This document shows, piece after piece, positions 8,165 through 16,263 of a stretch of 43,031 nucleotides of DNA. Every line of letters starts with the position of its first letter. Positions within the stretch are counted from its first letter, which is position 1. This stretch comes from Demequina iriomotensis (GTDB taxonomy: Bacteria; Actinomycetota; Actinomycetes; Actinomycetales; Demequinaceae), in NCBI RefSeq assembly GCF_000971395.1, contig NZ_BBME01000023.1, positions 1 to 43,031 of the forward strand, written 5' to 3'. Made by a program: the position numbers and the translations under genes. The notes under the pieces were generated by a model. That model worked only from the letters and a program-made list of their open reading frames with translations. It searched no databases and was not told the DNA's origin.

Positions 8165-8812
8165 ATGGCTCGCGAGATCGGCGTCTTCGCCCGCATGATC
8201 GAGGATGTCCGCACCGCCAAGCGACGTGACCCCGCCGCACCCGCGTGGTGGGTCATCGCAGGCTCCTACCAGGGAGTCCACGCCGTCTGGTACCACCGGG
8301 TGGCGCACTGGCTGTGGAACCGGGGCGCGCACTCGTACGCGCGCCTCGTCTCCCAGTACGCCCGCCGCGCCACCGGGATCGAGATCCACCCCGGCGCCCA
8401 CCTGGGCCGGCGGGTGTTCATCGACCACGGCATGGGCGTGGTGATCGGCGAGACCGCGGTGGTGGGCGACGACGTGCTCATGTTCAACGGCATCAACCTG
8501 GGCGGCACCACGATGAGCCCGGGCAAGCGCCACCCCACCATCGGCGATCGCGTGGTGATCGGGGCGGGAGCCAAGGTGCTCGGCCCGCTGCGCGTCGGCC
8601 CCGACGCGCGCATCGGCGCCAACGCCGTGGTGGTCAAGGACGTGCCGGACGGCGCGACGGCCGTGGGCATCCCCGCGGTGATCCGCAACCACCCCGGGGC
8701 CACCGAGGCCTCGACCGCGGCATCGTCCGTCGACTCGGGCGACTCGCACCGCCACCCCGACCCGGACGCCCCGCCGGTCCAGTCCCACGAGCCGGCGATG
8801 TACTACATCTGA
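8165..8812 (+). CDS. cysE: Serine O-acetyltransferase
   Basis: 215 residues. It makes O-acetylserine from serine and acetyl-CoA, the substrate of CysK encoded just upstream. The C-terminal two thirds form the left-handed beta-helix of hexapeptide transferases: [27 protein letters not shown], then GGTT...[22 protein letters not shown], then [21 protein letters not shown]. The N-terminal domain is short, as in the EpsC/SrpH-like short form. The last 30 or so residues are Asp/His/Pro/Ser-rich and end in MYYI; a C-terminal hydrophobic tail ending in isoleucine is what CysE uses to insert into CysK in the cysteine synthase complex. The ATG has GGAAGG upstream. Confidence 0.95.
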   Translation: MAREIGVFARMIEDVRTAKRRDPAAPAWWVIAGSYQGVHAVWYHRVAHWLWNRGAHSYARLVSQYARRATGIEIHPGAHLGRRVFIDHGMGVVIGETAVVGDDVLMFNGINLGGTTMSPGKRHPTIGDRVVIGAGAKVLGPLRVGPDARIGANAVVVKDVPDGATAVGIPAVIRNHPGATEASTAASSVDSGDSHRHPDPDAPPVQSHEPAMYYI

Positions 8813-8821
8813 GCCGGGTAC

Positions 8822-8853
8822 CGAGGGCCCTCGCCGCACGGCGGGGGCCCTCG
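8822..8853 (+). terminator. Terminator of the cys operon
   Basis: CGAGGGCCC (8822-8830) pairs with GGGCCCTCG (8845-8853), with an inner CGCCG/CGGCG stem. It lies 9 nt after the cysE stop. A -10-like TAGACT (8863-8868) for the next gene follows. Confidence 0.8.
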
Positions 8854-8903
8854 TCGCGTCCCTAGACTGGGACCAATCCCCCGCACCACTACAAGGAGTG
8901 TCG

Positions 8904-9836
8904 ATGAAGACGTTCACCCTGCCCGGAACCGAGATCACCGTGCCCGCGGTGGTGCTCGGCCTCATGCGCATCGTCGAGAAGTCCGACGAGGAGGTCCGCA
9001 CGCTGGTCAAGACGGCCCTCGAGTCCGGCATCGACTTCATGGACCACGCGGATCTCTACGGACCGCCGTACCACGGGTGCGAGCGCCGCTTCGCGGAGGC
9101 CCTCCGCCTCTCCCCGAGCGAGCGCGAGTCCCTCACCATCCAGACCAAGTGCGGCATCCGCCAGCCCGGACCGTACTTCGACTTCTCCTACGAGCACATC
9201 GTCGAGTCCGTCAACGGCTCGCTCGCGGCGCTCGGCACCGACTACCTCGACATCCTGCTGCTGCACCGCCCCGACGCGCTGGTGGAACCGGACGAGGTCG
9301 CGCGCGCGTTCGACGATCTGCACGCGGCCGGCAAGGTGCGCCACTTCGGCGTCTCGAACCACACGCCCGGCCAGATCGAGCTGCTCAGGCGCTCGGTCAC
9401 GCGGCCGCTCGTGGCCAACCAGATCCAGCTGTCGGTCACGCACGCGCCGTCGATCGCGAGCGGGATCGCGATGAATATGGGCGACCTCGATCAGTCGATC
9501 GACCGCGACAACGGCATCGTCGACTACTGCCGCCTGCACGACATCACGATCCAGGCATGGTCGCCGTTCCAGGCGCGCTTCTTCGACGGGCCGTTCCTGG
9601 GCAACCCCAAGTACGCCGAGCTCAACGCCGTGATCGACCGCCTCGCATGGAAGTACGAGGTCCCCGCCGAGGCCATCGCGGTCGCGTGGCTCACCCGCCA
9701 CCCCGCGCGCATGCAGGTGGTGCTGGGCACCACCACCCCGTCGCGCGTCGAGGGCGCGGCGAAGGGCGCCGACGTGCACCTCTCGCGCGCCGAGTGGTAC
9801 GAGATGTTCCGCGCGGCCGGGTATACCGTCCCCTGA
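8904..9836 (+). CDS. Aldo/keto reductase
   Basis: 310 residues with the (alpha/beta)8 aldo/keto reductase pattern. The catalytic Asp/Tyr pair is in FMDHADLYGPP, the lysine in the TIQTKCGI strand and the histidine in LLLHRPDALVEPDEVARAFDDL. A VSNHTPGQIELL strand and a C-terminal GTTTPSRVEGAAKG complete the NADPH-binding end. It most resembles YdhF-type members acting on carbonyl compounds; the substrate is unknown. AAGGAG sits 5 nt before ATG 8904, so an in-frame GTG at 8898 that overlaps this site is not the start. TAGACT at 8863-8868 is a plausible -10. Confidence 0.93.
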   Translation: MKTFTLPGTEITVPAVVLGLMRIVEKSDEEVRTLVKTALESGIDFMDHADLYGPPYHGCERRFAEALRLSPSERESLTIQTKCGIRQPGPYFDFSYEHIVESVNGSLAALGTDYLDILLLHRPDALVEPDEVARAFDDLHAAGKVRHFGVSNHTPGQIELLRRSVTRPLVANQIQLSVTHAPSIASGIAMNMGDLDQSIDRDNGIVDYCRLHDITIQAWSPFQARFFDGPFLGNPKYAELNAVIDRLAWKYEVPAEAIAVAWLTRHPARMQVVLGTTTPSRVEGAAKGADVHLSRAEWYEMFRAAGYTVP

Positions 9837-9851
9837 CCGCGGGACGATGCG

Positions 9852-9888
9852 CGACGCCCCGGCCGCCGTCATGGCGACCGGGGCGTCG
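9852..9888. terminator. Bidirectional terminator between convergent genes
   Basis: CGACGCCCCGG (9852-9862) and CCGGGGCGTCG (9878-9888) form an 11-bp stem with a 15-nt loop. It lies between the stop codons of the aldo/keto reductase (plus) and dps (minus), and serves both. Confidence 0.8.
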
Positions 9889-9905
9889 TGCGTCGGCGGT
9901 GCGGG

Positions 9906-10406
9906 CTACGCCGCGAACGAGCGGAGCATCCACGCCGCCTGCTCGTGCGCCGCGAGGCGCGCGTTGAACAGGTCCGCGGTGGCGCCGTCGCCGGCGTCCT
10001 CGGCGACCTCGACCAGCGGGCGGACCAGGCGCGCGAGCGTCTCGTGGTCGCGGGCGAGGTTCTCGACCATCGACATGGCGTCGGTGGTGCGCTCGTTGTC
10101 CGTGATCGACGCGTGCTCGAGGAACTCCGCGAACGAGCCCGGCGCGCCCGAGCCGAGCGCGCGCATGCGCTCCGCGAGGACGTCGGCGGCGGCCCACAGC
10201 TCCTGGTACTGCTCCTCGAACATGAGGTGCAGGGAGCGGAAGTGCGGCCCGACCACGTTCCAGTGGTAGCCGTGCGTCTTGAGGTACAGCGTGAACGTGT
10301 CGGCGAGGACCTGCGCGAGGCCCGCGTTGATCGCCTTGAGATCGTCCGCCTTGATCCCGATCTTCGGGCTCGACTCGGTGGTACGGATCGGCGTCGTGGC
10401 AGCCAT
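9906..10406 (-). CDS. dps: Dps-family ferritin-like DNA-protection protein
   Basis: 166 residues of the Dps/ferritin family. It would form a 12-subunit shell that oxidises and stores iron with peroxide and may bind DNA. The intersubunit ferroxidase residues are in KTHGYHWNVVGPHFRSLHLMFEEQYQEL and the following AAADVLAERMRAL. The four-helix bundle continues through AMSMVENLARDHETLARLVRPLVEVAEDAGD and ends LAAHEQAAWMLRSF. The N-terminal TTPIRTTESSPKIGIKADD is short and weakly basic, so strong DNA binding is uncertain. The start has AGGAGGAGGAG upstream. Confidence 0.95.
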   Translation of the reverse strand: MAATTPIRTTESSPKIGIKADDLKAINAGLAQVLADTFTLYLKTHGYHWNVVGPHFRSLHLMFEEQYQELWAAADVLAERMRALGSGAPGSFAEFLEHASITDNERTTDAMSMVENLARDHETLARLVRPLVEVAEDAGDGATADLFNARLAAHEQAAWMLRSFAA

Positions 10407-10584
10407 GTCTCCTCCTCCTGGGGGTGTCCGCGGCGCCGCCGGGGTGGGGCGCCGTCCGCACGTGCCAACCGTGCCGGCGCGCCCGGCATTCCCCGCCGAT
10501 CGCGCCTCCCGCGCGGCGCCGGGCCACGCATCGTCCACCCGCACCCTGCCGGAATGACCCGATCGCCTGATACGTTCCGGAGCC

Positions 10585-11094
10585 ATGGAGCACATCAGCC
10601 TCGACCCGCATCGCAAGGCCGCCGCCGAGTCCTGCCCCGCCCCCGCCTACTCGGATGCGCCCGGTGACGACGAGCTCGCGCTCGCGCTCGCGCGCACCCG
10701 CCGCGTCGCCATCGTCGGCGCCTCGCCCAACCCCTCGCGCACCAGCTACCAGATCGCGGTCTGGCTCATGGAGCACACGCCCTACGAGCTGTACCTGGTC
10801 AACCCCGCCGCCTCCGGCGAGGAGATCCTGGGCCACGGCTTCTACGACTCGCTCGGAGACATCCCCGTCGCGATCGACCTCGTCGACGTGTTCCGCCGCC
10901 CCGAGCACACCCCCGCCGTCGCCACGGCCGCGGTCGACGCGAAGGCGAAGGCCCTGTGGCTGCAGCTCGGCATCACGCACCCGGATGCGATGGCCGGCGC
11001 CCGCGCGGCAGGCATGCTCGCCGTCCAGAACCGCTGCATCAAGGTCGAGTACCGCCGCCTCGAGGACCGCATCGAGTCCTTCCGCGCGCTCTGA
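10585..11094 (+). CDS. CoA-binding-domain protein (YccU-like)
   Basis: 169 residues forming a Rossmann-type CoA-binding domain as in succinyl-CoA synthetase alpha and YccU: RRVAIVGASPNPSRTSYQIAVWLMEH, LYLVNPAASGEEILGHGFYDSLGDIP, IDLVDVFRRPEHTPAVATAAV, ALWLQLGITHPDAMAGARAAGM, then NRCIKVEYRRL. These stand-alone proteins bind CoA; their role is unclear. There is no Shine-Dalgarno motif. TACGTT (10571-10576) ends 8 nt before the ATG, so the mRNA is leaderless or has a 1-2 nt leader. It is divergent from dps. Confidence 0.9.
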   Translation: MEHISLDPHRKAAAESCPAPAYSDAPGDDELALALARTRRVAIVGASPNPSRTSYQIAVWLMEHTPYELYLVNPAASGEEILGHGFYDSLGDIPVAIDLVDVFRRPEHTPAVATAAVDAKAKALWLQLGITHPDAMAGARAAGMLAVQNRCIKVEYRRLEDRIESFRAL

Positions 11095-11155
11095 CGCGGG
11101 CGACTCGCCGCGCCGCCGCTGCGCCGCGCATCGTCCCGGATGACACCATGGCGAT

Positions 11156-12424
11156 ATGTCCGTCACACCCGGGTATCGCCTGGTCTCCCTCGCCCCTGAC
11201 CGTGCGGGCGAGATGCTCGCAGTCAACACGTGGGCCTTCACCGGCGAGATGCGCGCCGAGGACCAGGAGGCGTACGCGTCCGAGATCCCCTTCTCGCGCA
11301 CCCGCGCGATGGAGATCGTGGACCCGACCTATGGCGAGGTCGGCGGCCTCGCCGGCGTCGCCGCGTCGTACACCTACCGGATGCGCGTGCCCGGCGGGGC
11401 GCTCGTGCCCGTCGCGGGCCTGACCTGGGTCGGCGTCCACCCGGGCCACCGCCGCCGCGGGCTGCTCCGCGCGATGATGGGCGACCACCTCGCCGACGCT
11501 CGCGCGCGCGGCGAGGCGGCCTCCGCGCTGTACGCCGCCGAGACCGAGATCTACCAGCGCTTCGGCTACGGGCTCGCCGCACGCCAGCTCGACCTGCGGC
11601 TCTCGCGCGGCGCGGCCCTGCGCGACGTCCCGGGCGCGGACGGCCTGCGCGTGCGCCTCGAGGACGCGAGCCTCGCGCGGCACGGCGGCGCCGTCGCGGC
11701 GATCCAGCGGCGCATCGAGCGCCCGGGCACCCCCACGCTCGACCACGACGAGGCGCTCCGCGCGCGGTTCGCGGACCCGGTCGCGCACCGCCGCGACAGC
11801 GAGCGCATGCGGATCCTGCTGATCGAGGAGGCGGGCGGAGAGCCCGTCGCGTACGCGTTCTTCCGGCGGTCGGGCACGTGGGACGAGGACGGCGTCCCCG
11901 GCGGCAAGGTGCACGTGTGGTCGAGCGGCGCGATCGGCGCCGCCGCGACGCACCGCCTGTGGTCCGTGCTGCTCGACCTGGACCTCATGGGCACGGTCGA
12001 GGCCTCACCGCTCGCGCTCGACGATCCGCTGCTGTGGCTCCTCAAGGATCCTCGCGGCGCCCGCGCACGCCTGCGCGACAACGTCTGGCTGCGCATCGTC
12101 GACGTGCCGGCGGCGCTCACGGCGCGCGAGTACCTGTGCCCCGTCGACGCGGTGATCGAGGTCTCGGATCCGCTGTTCCACGACAACGCCGGCCCCTGGC
12201 GCATCACGTCGCGCGAGGGCACGGGGCATGTCGAGTCCGCGCCCGGCGCGACACCCGACCTGGTGCTCGGGGTGCAGGAGCTCTCGGCCGCCTACCTGGG
12301 CGGGGTGAGCCTGACGGCGCTCGCCTCGGCCGGCCTGATCGAGGAGCGGTCGCCCGGCGCGGTGCGCGCCCTCGCCGCGGCGTTCGAGTCGACGTCCGCG
12401 CCGGTGTGCAACCTGTTCTTCTGA
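11156..12424 (+). CDS. Eis-family GNAT N-acetyltransferase
   Basis: 422 residues, close to the usual Eis length. The first GNAT domain contains the acetyl-CoA loop VHPGHRRRGLLRAMM and the catalytic-region EIYQRFGYGLAARQL. A second degenerate GNAT domain follows (VLLDLDLMGTVEASPLALDDPLLWLL). An SCP2-like C-terminal domain ends in CNLFF, matching Eis, whose C-terminal carboxylate takes part in catalysis. Known Eis proteins acetylate amines of aminoglycosides, polyamines or proteins; the natural substrate here is unknown. There is no Shine-Dalgarno motif: CACCAT (11144-11149) ends exactly 6 nt before the ATG, so the gene is probably leaderless. Confidence 0.92.
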   Translation: MSVTPGYRLVSLAPDRAGEMLAVNTWAFTGEMRAEDQEAYASEIPFSRTRAMEIVDPTYGEVGGLAGVAASYTYRMRVPGGALVPVAGLTWVGVHPGHRRRGLLRAMMGDHLADARARGEAASALYAAETEIYQRFGYGLAARQLDLRLSRGAALRDVPGADGLRVRLEDASLARHGGAVAAIQRRIERPGTPTLDHDEALRARFADPVAHRRDSERMRILLIEEAGGEPVAYAFFRRSGTWDEDGVPGGKVHVWSSGAIGAAATHRLWSVLLDLDLMGTVEASPLALDDPLLWLLKDPRGARARLRDNVWLRIVDVPAALTAREYLCPVDAVIEVSDPLFHDNAGPWRITSREGTGHVESAPGATPDLVLGVQELSAAYLGGVSLTALASAGLIEERSPGAVRALAAAFESTSAPVCNLFF

Positions 12425-12443
12425 GGTCGGGTGCGCCGCGACG

Positions 12444-12896
12444 TCAGCGGCGCGCCTCGAAGTCCTTCATGAGGTCGATGCGCCGCTGGTGACGCTCGTC
12501 GCCCGAGAACGGCTCGGCGATGAACGCGTCGGCGATCGCGGTGGCCTCGTCGAGCGAGTGCATGCGCGCGCCGATCGAGCCGATCTGCGCATCGTTGTGC
12601 TGGCGCGCGAGCCTGGCGGTCTCGACCGACCAGATGAGCGCGGCCCGGATGCCGGTGACGCGGTTCGCGGCGAGCTGCTCGCCGTTGCCCGAGCCGCCGA
12701 TGACGATCCCCAGGTCGGCGCCGTCGCTCGCGGCCACGGCCTCGGCGGCGGCGATGCACATCGGCGGGTAGTCGTCGAGCGCGTCGTACTCGTGGGCCCC
12801 GTGGTCGACCACGTCGTGCCCGGCGTCGGTGAGGTGCGAGACGAGGTGCTGCTTGAGCTCGAAGCCGGCGTGGTCCGCGGCGATGTGGAGGCGCAT
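12444..12896 (-). CDS. rpiB: Ribose-5-phosphate isomerase B
   Basis: 150 residues, full length for RpiB. It interconverts ribose-5-phosphate and ribulose-5-phosphate in the pentose phosphate pathway. The N-terminal IAADHAGFELKQHL carries the phosphate-binding residues, and GGSGNGEQLAANRVTGIRAAL is the active-site loop. The position of the E. coli catalytic Cys is Ser here, and the following Glu (NGEQ) is the base used by the mycobacterial type. There is no Shine-Dalgarno motif: CACAAT (12903-12908, minus strand) ends 6 nt before the ATG, so it is probably leaderless. It converges with the Eis-like gene, with 19 bp between stops. Confidence 0.96.
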   Translation of the reverse strand: MRLHIAADHAGFELKQHLVSHLTDAGHDVVDHGAHEYDALDDYPPMCIAAAEAVAASDGADLGIVIGGSGNGEQLAANRVTGIRAALIWSVETARLARQHNDAQIGSIGARMHSLDEATAIADAFIAEPFSGDERHQRRIDLMKDFEARR

Positions 12897-12932
12897 GGGC
12901 CCATTGTGCCAGCGTGCGCGAGGGTCTCTGAC

Positions 12933-12974
12933 GTGCCGCTCCCGCCAGAGAGGACTCGCCGACGGGAGCGGCAC
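12933..12974 (-). terminator. Terminator of the NTF2-like gene
   Basis: GTGCCGCTCCCG (12933-12944) and CGGGAGCGGCAC (12963-12974) make a perfect 12-bp stem with an 18-nt loop, 10 nt past the stop of the minus-strand gene at 12985. Confidence 0.75.
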
Positions 12975-12984
12975 CGGAGATGCG

Positions 12985-13389
12985 TCAGCGGCCGCCGATC
13001 GGCGTGTTCTGGTAGGCCGCGAAGAGCCAGCGTCCGCCGGTCCTGTGAGCGACCAACGAGTAGACGGTGCGCTTGTTGCCATCGCTCGACCGGTGGTCGA
13101 GGTACTCGATGTGGCCATGCGCGATCAGCAGCGCGACGTCCGTGGTGATGAAGCGGATGCTGTCGATCACCCCGACCAGACGGCTGTCGCGTGCCCAGGC
13201 GCCGAAGATGATCTGGTGGCCGTCCACGATCTCCTTCCAGCCGCGCTCGATCATCCCGTTCGCGATGATGTAGTCGGCGTCGGGGGTGAAGCACTCGGCG
13301 TACGCGGGCGCATCGCCCCAGGCGTCGATCATTCGCTGGTAGTGATCGCGGATCGCGACCTCGTCCGCATATGTCACGTCGATGGACAT
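12985..13389 (-). CDS. NTF2-like / SnoaL-type small protein
   Basis: 134 residues with the cone-like alpha+beta NTF2 fold of the SnoaL/SgcJ-type families. EVAIRDHYQRMIDAWGDAPAYAECFTPDADYIIANG is the usual opening (helix, then F-x-x-D-x-x-Y). It is followed by IFGAWARDSRLVGVIDSIRFITTDVALLIAHGHIEYL and a C-terminal WLFAAYQNTPI strand. Family members are isomerases, cyclases, limonene-epoxide-hydrolase-like enzymes or merely ligand binders; the role cannot be assigned. GGAGA precedes the ATG at good spacing. The 241 bp upstream (13390-13630) hold no gene that I can see. Confidence 0.85.
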   Translation of the reverse strand: MSIDVTYADEVAIRDHYQRMIDAWGDAPAYAECFTPDADYIIANGMIERGWKEIVDGHQIIFGAWARDSRLVGVIDSIRFITTDVALLIAHGHIEYLDHRSSDGNKRTVYSLVAHRTGGRWLFAAYQNTPIGGR

Positions 13390-13630
13390 GTTGTCTCCTT
13401 CGCTCGTCGGACCAGGCGGGCCCCGGACGGCGACGGGTGCGCAGGGGCCGCGGCACGGATGTGCGCCTGGCGGAAATCCTGCGGGGCGGGCGTCATGCTC
13501 GCTGGAGGACCGACTCATCGATCCCTTCGGAGCTCGCGCTCCTAGACATTGGTCTCCGCCGCCGATGCTAGCGCCTCGCCGTGAGCGAAACCGCCCCCGG
13601 CATGTCGGCGCCCGCCCGTAGGGTGGCCCC

Positions 13631-15568
13631 ATGACGCTTCGCACCGGCATCGACCAGTCCGAGTTCTCCCCGACCGTCCGCCCGCAGGACGACTTCTTCC
13701 GGTACGTCTCCGGGCCCTGGGAGGACACCCACGAGATCCCGGGCGACCGCTCCGCGGACGGCTCGTTCTACACGCTGCGCGACGAGGCCGAGAAGCAGGT
13801 CCGCGTCATCATCGAGGAGGCGGAGCGCACCTCGCAGATCGGCGCGCTGTACGCGAGCTTCATGGACGTCGAGCGCGCCAACGCGCTCGGCACCGCGCCG
13901 CTCGAGCCCGACCTCGCGAGGATCGAGGCCGCCGCCAGCCATGAGGAGCTCGCGCGCGCCATGGGCGAGCTCCAGCGCGACGGGGTGTCGGGCGCCGCCG
14001 GCTACTACGTGTTCGCGGACCGGCTCGATCCCGATCGCAACGTCGTCTACCTGGGCCAGTCCGGCATCGGCCTGCCGGACGAGGCCTACTACCGGGAGGA
14101 CGCGCACGCCGACGCCCTCGCGAAGTACGTGGCCCACGTCGACCGCATGGCGGGTCTCACGGGCCTCGCGTTCGACTCGTCGACCGTGGTGGGCCTCGAG
14201 ACCGCGATCGCGCGCGAGCACTGGGACGTGGTGAAGACCCGCGAGGCCGAGCTCACCCACAACCCGACCACGCTCGCCGGGCTGGTCGCGGACGCGCCCG
14301 GCTTCGCGTGGGACGTGTGGGCCGACGCGATCCGCCTCCCGGAGTCCGCGCACGGGCTCCTCGTGGTGGGCGAGCCCAGCTACTTCACGGCCTTCGCGAA
14401 GATCTGGGCCGAGACGGACCTCGACAGCTGGAAGGCGTACCTGCGCTGGCGCATCGTGAACTCGCGAGCCGCGTACCTCACCGAGGAGCTCTCCAAGGCG
14501 AACTTCGACTTCTACGGCACCGTGCTGAGCGGAGCGACCGAGCAGCGCGAGCGCTGGAAGCGCGCGGTCGGCCTGGTCGAGGGCGTCGTGGGTGAGCTGG
14601 TGGGCCGCGAGTACGTCGCGCGCCACTTCCCGCCGGAGTACAAGGCGCAGATGGACCAGCTGGTGGGCCACCTCATCGAGGCCTACCGGGTCTCGATCGA
14701 GGCCCTCGACTGGATGACGCCCGAGACCAAGGACAAGGCGCTGGAGAAGCTGCGCCAGTTCACCCCGAAGATCGGCTACCCCGACAAGTGGCGCGACTAC
14801 ACCGGGCTTTCGGTCGACCCTGACGACCTGGTGGGCAACCTCCGCGCCGCGAGCGCGTTCGAGGAGGACTGGGAGTGGGCGAAGATCGGCCAGCCGGTCG
14901 ACCGCTCCGAGTGGCTCATGACGCCGCAGACCGTCAACGCGTACTACCTGCCGGTCGCCAACGAGATCGTCTTCCCCGCCGCGATCCTCCAGCCGCCGTT
15001 CTTCCACCCGGAGGCGGACGCCGCGGTCAACTACGGCGGCATCGGCTCCGTGATCGGGCACGAGATCGGCCACGGCTTCGACGACCAGGGCTCGAAGTAC
15101 TCGGGCACCGGAGCGCTCGAGGACTGGTGGACCGAGGCCGACCGCGCGGCGTTCATGGAGCGCGCGAAGAAGCTGATCGAGCAGTACAACGGCTACTCGC
15201 CGCGCCAGCTCGACGGCTCGCACCACGTCAACGGCGCGCTCACCGTGGGCGAGAACATCGGCGACCTCGCGGGCGTCGAGATCTCCCTCAAGGCCTACGA
15301 GATCGCGCTCGGTCACCCGATCGACGAGGCGCCCGAGCTCGACGGGCTCACCGCCGTCCAGCGCTTCTTCATCGGCTACGCGCTCACCGAGCGCATGAAG
15401 GTCCGCTCCGAGGCGCTCGTGACGCGCCTCGCGACCGACCCCCACTCCCCCAGCGAGTTCCGCGTCAACGGCATCGTGCGCAACATGGACGCCTGGTACG
15501 GGGCCTTCGATGTCGCGGCCGAGGACGAGCTGTGGCTCGAGCCCGAGGAGCGCGTCTCCATCTGGTGA
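13631..15568 (+). CDS. M13-family zinc metallopeptidase (neprilysin/PepO type)
   Basis: 645 residues, full length for bacterial PepO-like M13 enzymes. The zinc motif is HEIGHGFD (His477, Glu478, His481), the third ligand is Glu541 in ENIGDLAG, and the substrate-binding NAYY (VNAYYLPVANEIVFPAAILQPPFF) lies upstream; all are intact. The C-terminal W is followed by a few residues only. There is no signal peptide or membrane anchor, so this is a cytoplasmic oligopeptidase, as in many actinobacteria. There is no Shine-Dalgarno motif; TAGGGT (13619-13624) sits exactly 6 nt before ATG, so the mRNA is probably leaderless. Confidence 0.95.
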   Translation: MTLRTGIDQSEFSPTVRPQDDFFRYVSGPWEDTHEIPGDRSADGSFYTLRDEAEKQVRVIIEEAERTSQIGALYASFMDVERANALGTAPLEPDLARIEAAASHEELARAMGELQRDGVSGAAGYYVFADRLDPDRNVVYLGQSGIGLPDEAYYREDAHADALAKYVAHVDRMAGLTGLAFDSSTVVGLETAIAREHWDVVKTREAELTHNPTTLAGLVADAPGFAWDVWADAIRLPESAHGLLVVGEPSYFTAFAKIWAETDLDSWKAYLRWRIVNSRAAYLTEELSKANFDFYGTVLSGATEQRERWKRAVGLVEGVVGELVGREYVARHFPPEYKAQMDQLVGHLIEAYRVSIEALDWMTPETKDKALEKLRQFTPKIGYPDKWRDYTGLSVDPDDLVGNLRAASAFEEDWEWAKIGQPVDRSEWLMTPQTVNAYYLPVANEIVFPAAILQPPFFHPEADAAVNYGGIGSVIGHEIGHGFDDQGSKYSGTGALEDWWTEADRAAFMERAKKLIEQYNGYSPRQLDGSHHVNGALTVGENIGDLAGVEISLKAYEIALGHPIDEAPELDGLTAVQRFFIGYALTERMKVRSEALVTRLATDPHSPSEFRVNGIVRNMDAWYGAFDVAAEDELWLEPEERVSIW

Positions 15569-15652
15569 CCGTCGGGCCCCCCCGGCCCGCGCGCCTCGCC
15601 CTCCGGTGCTACAACGAAGGGGGCGGGACGATGCGGACGGGGGGGCTCCGAC

Positions 15653-16249
15653 ATGCGCACACGAGCAGCGGCGCGGCGAGCGACGGCCGTCGCGGTCGCC
15701 GTCGCGGCGGCGACCGGGATCGCCGCATGCGGAGGCGGCGAGGCGCCGCCCTCGGTGGACCAGGTGGTCTCGGAGGACTCGAGCCCGTCCTCGGGCGGCG
15801 GGGCGTCGGACGATGCGCCGGCATCCGGGGGCGACACCGCCGCCTCCGGCGATCGCGACGTGTGCGCGCTGGTGAGCCCCGCGGACCTCGAGGAGATCAC
15901 CGGCCTCACGTTCGAGGAGGGCGTCTTCGACACGGACCTGTCGAGCGACGCGCAGCTGGTGTGCAACTGGACGCACGGCGGCGACCAGCTCGCCATCGTG
16001 CAGGTCCTCGTGCTGCCCGACGTGGGCGACGTGGTCCGCTCTCAACGCGACACCGCCGAGGAGTGGATGGGCGCGACCACGGACGTCGAGGTCGCGGGGG
16101 CCGCGGACGCGTACGCGCTCGCATCCGGCTCGATCCTGGGCATGCGCGTGGGGCAGGACTTCGTGCAGGTGTCCTACATGGAGGCCAGCGGCGACGATGT
16201 CACGGGCACCACGGTCGCGATCGCCGAGGCCGCGATCGGGAACCTCTGA
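15653..16249 (+). CDS. Secreted lipoprotein, DUF3558-like
   Basis: 198 residues with a lipoprotein signal: MRTRAAARR, a hydrophobic VAVAVAAATG and a lipobox IAAC (Cys26). A Ser/Gly/Asp-rich linker of about 40 residues follows. The mature domain carries two cysteines (DVCALVSPADLEEITGL and LVCNWTHGG) and a conserved LGMRVGQDFVQVSYM. The same plan (C near the start, EGxFD, SSD, C-x-W, LGM-VG-x-FV-VSY) occurs in the lipoprotein at 22145-22720, so the two are paralogues. The pattern resembles DUF3558 lipoproteins; function is unknown. A TACAAC -10-like box lies at 15610-15615. Confidence 0.85.
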   Translation: MRTRAAARRATAVAVAVAAATGIAACGGGEAPPSVDQVVSEDSSPSSGGGASDDAPASGGDTAASGDRDVCALVSPADLEEITGLTFEEGVFDTDLSSDAQLVCNWTHGGDQLAIVQVLVLPDVGDVVRSQRDTAEEWMGATTDVEVAGAADAYALASGSILGMRVGQDFVQVSYMEASGDDVTGTTVAIAEAAIGNL

Positions 16250-16263
16250 CGGCGGATGCGACG

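Noticed and set aside
8898..8903. GTG at 8898 as start of the aldo/keto reductase
   Set aside because: The GTG overlaps the AAGGAG ribosome-binding site, which is correctly spaced for ATG 8904.
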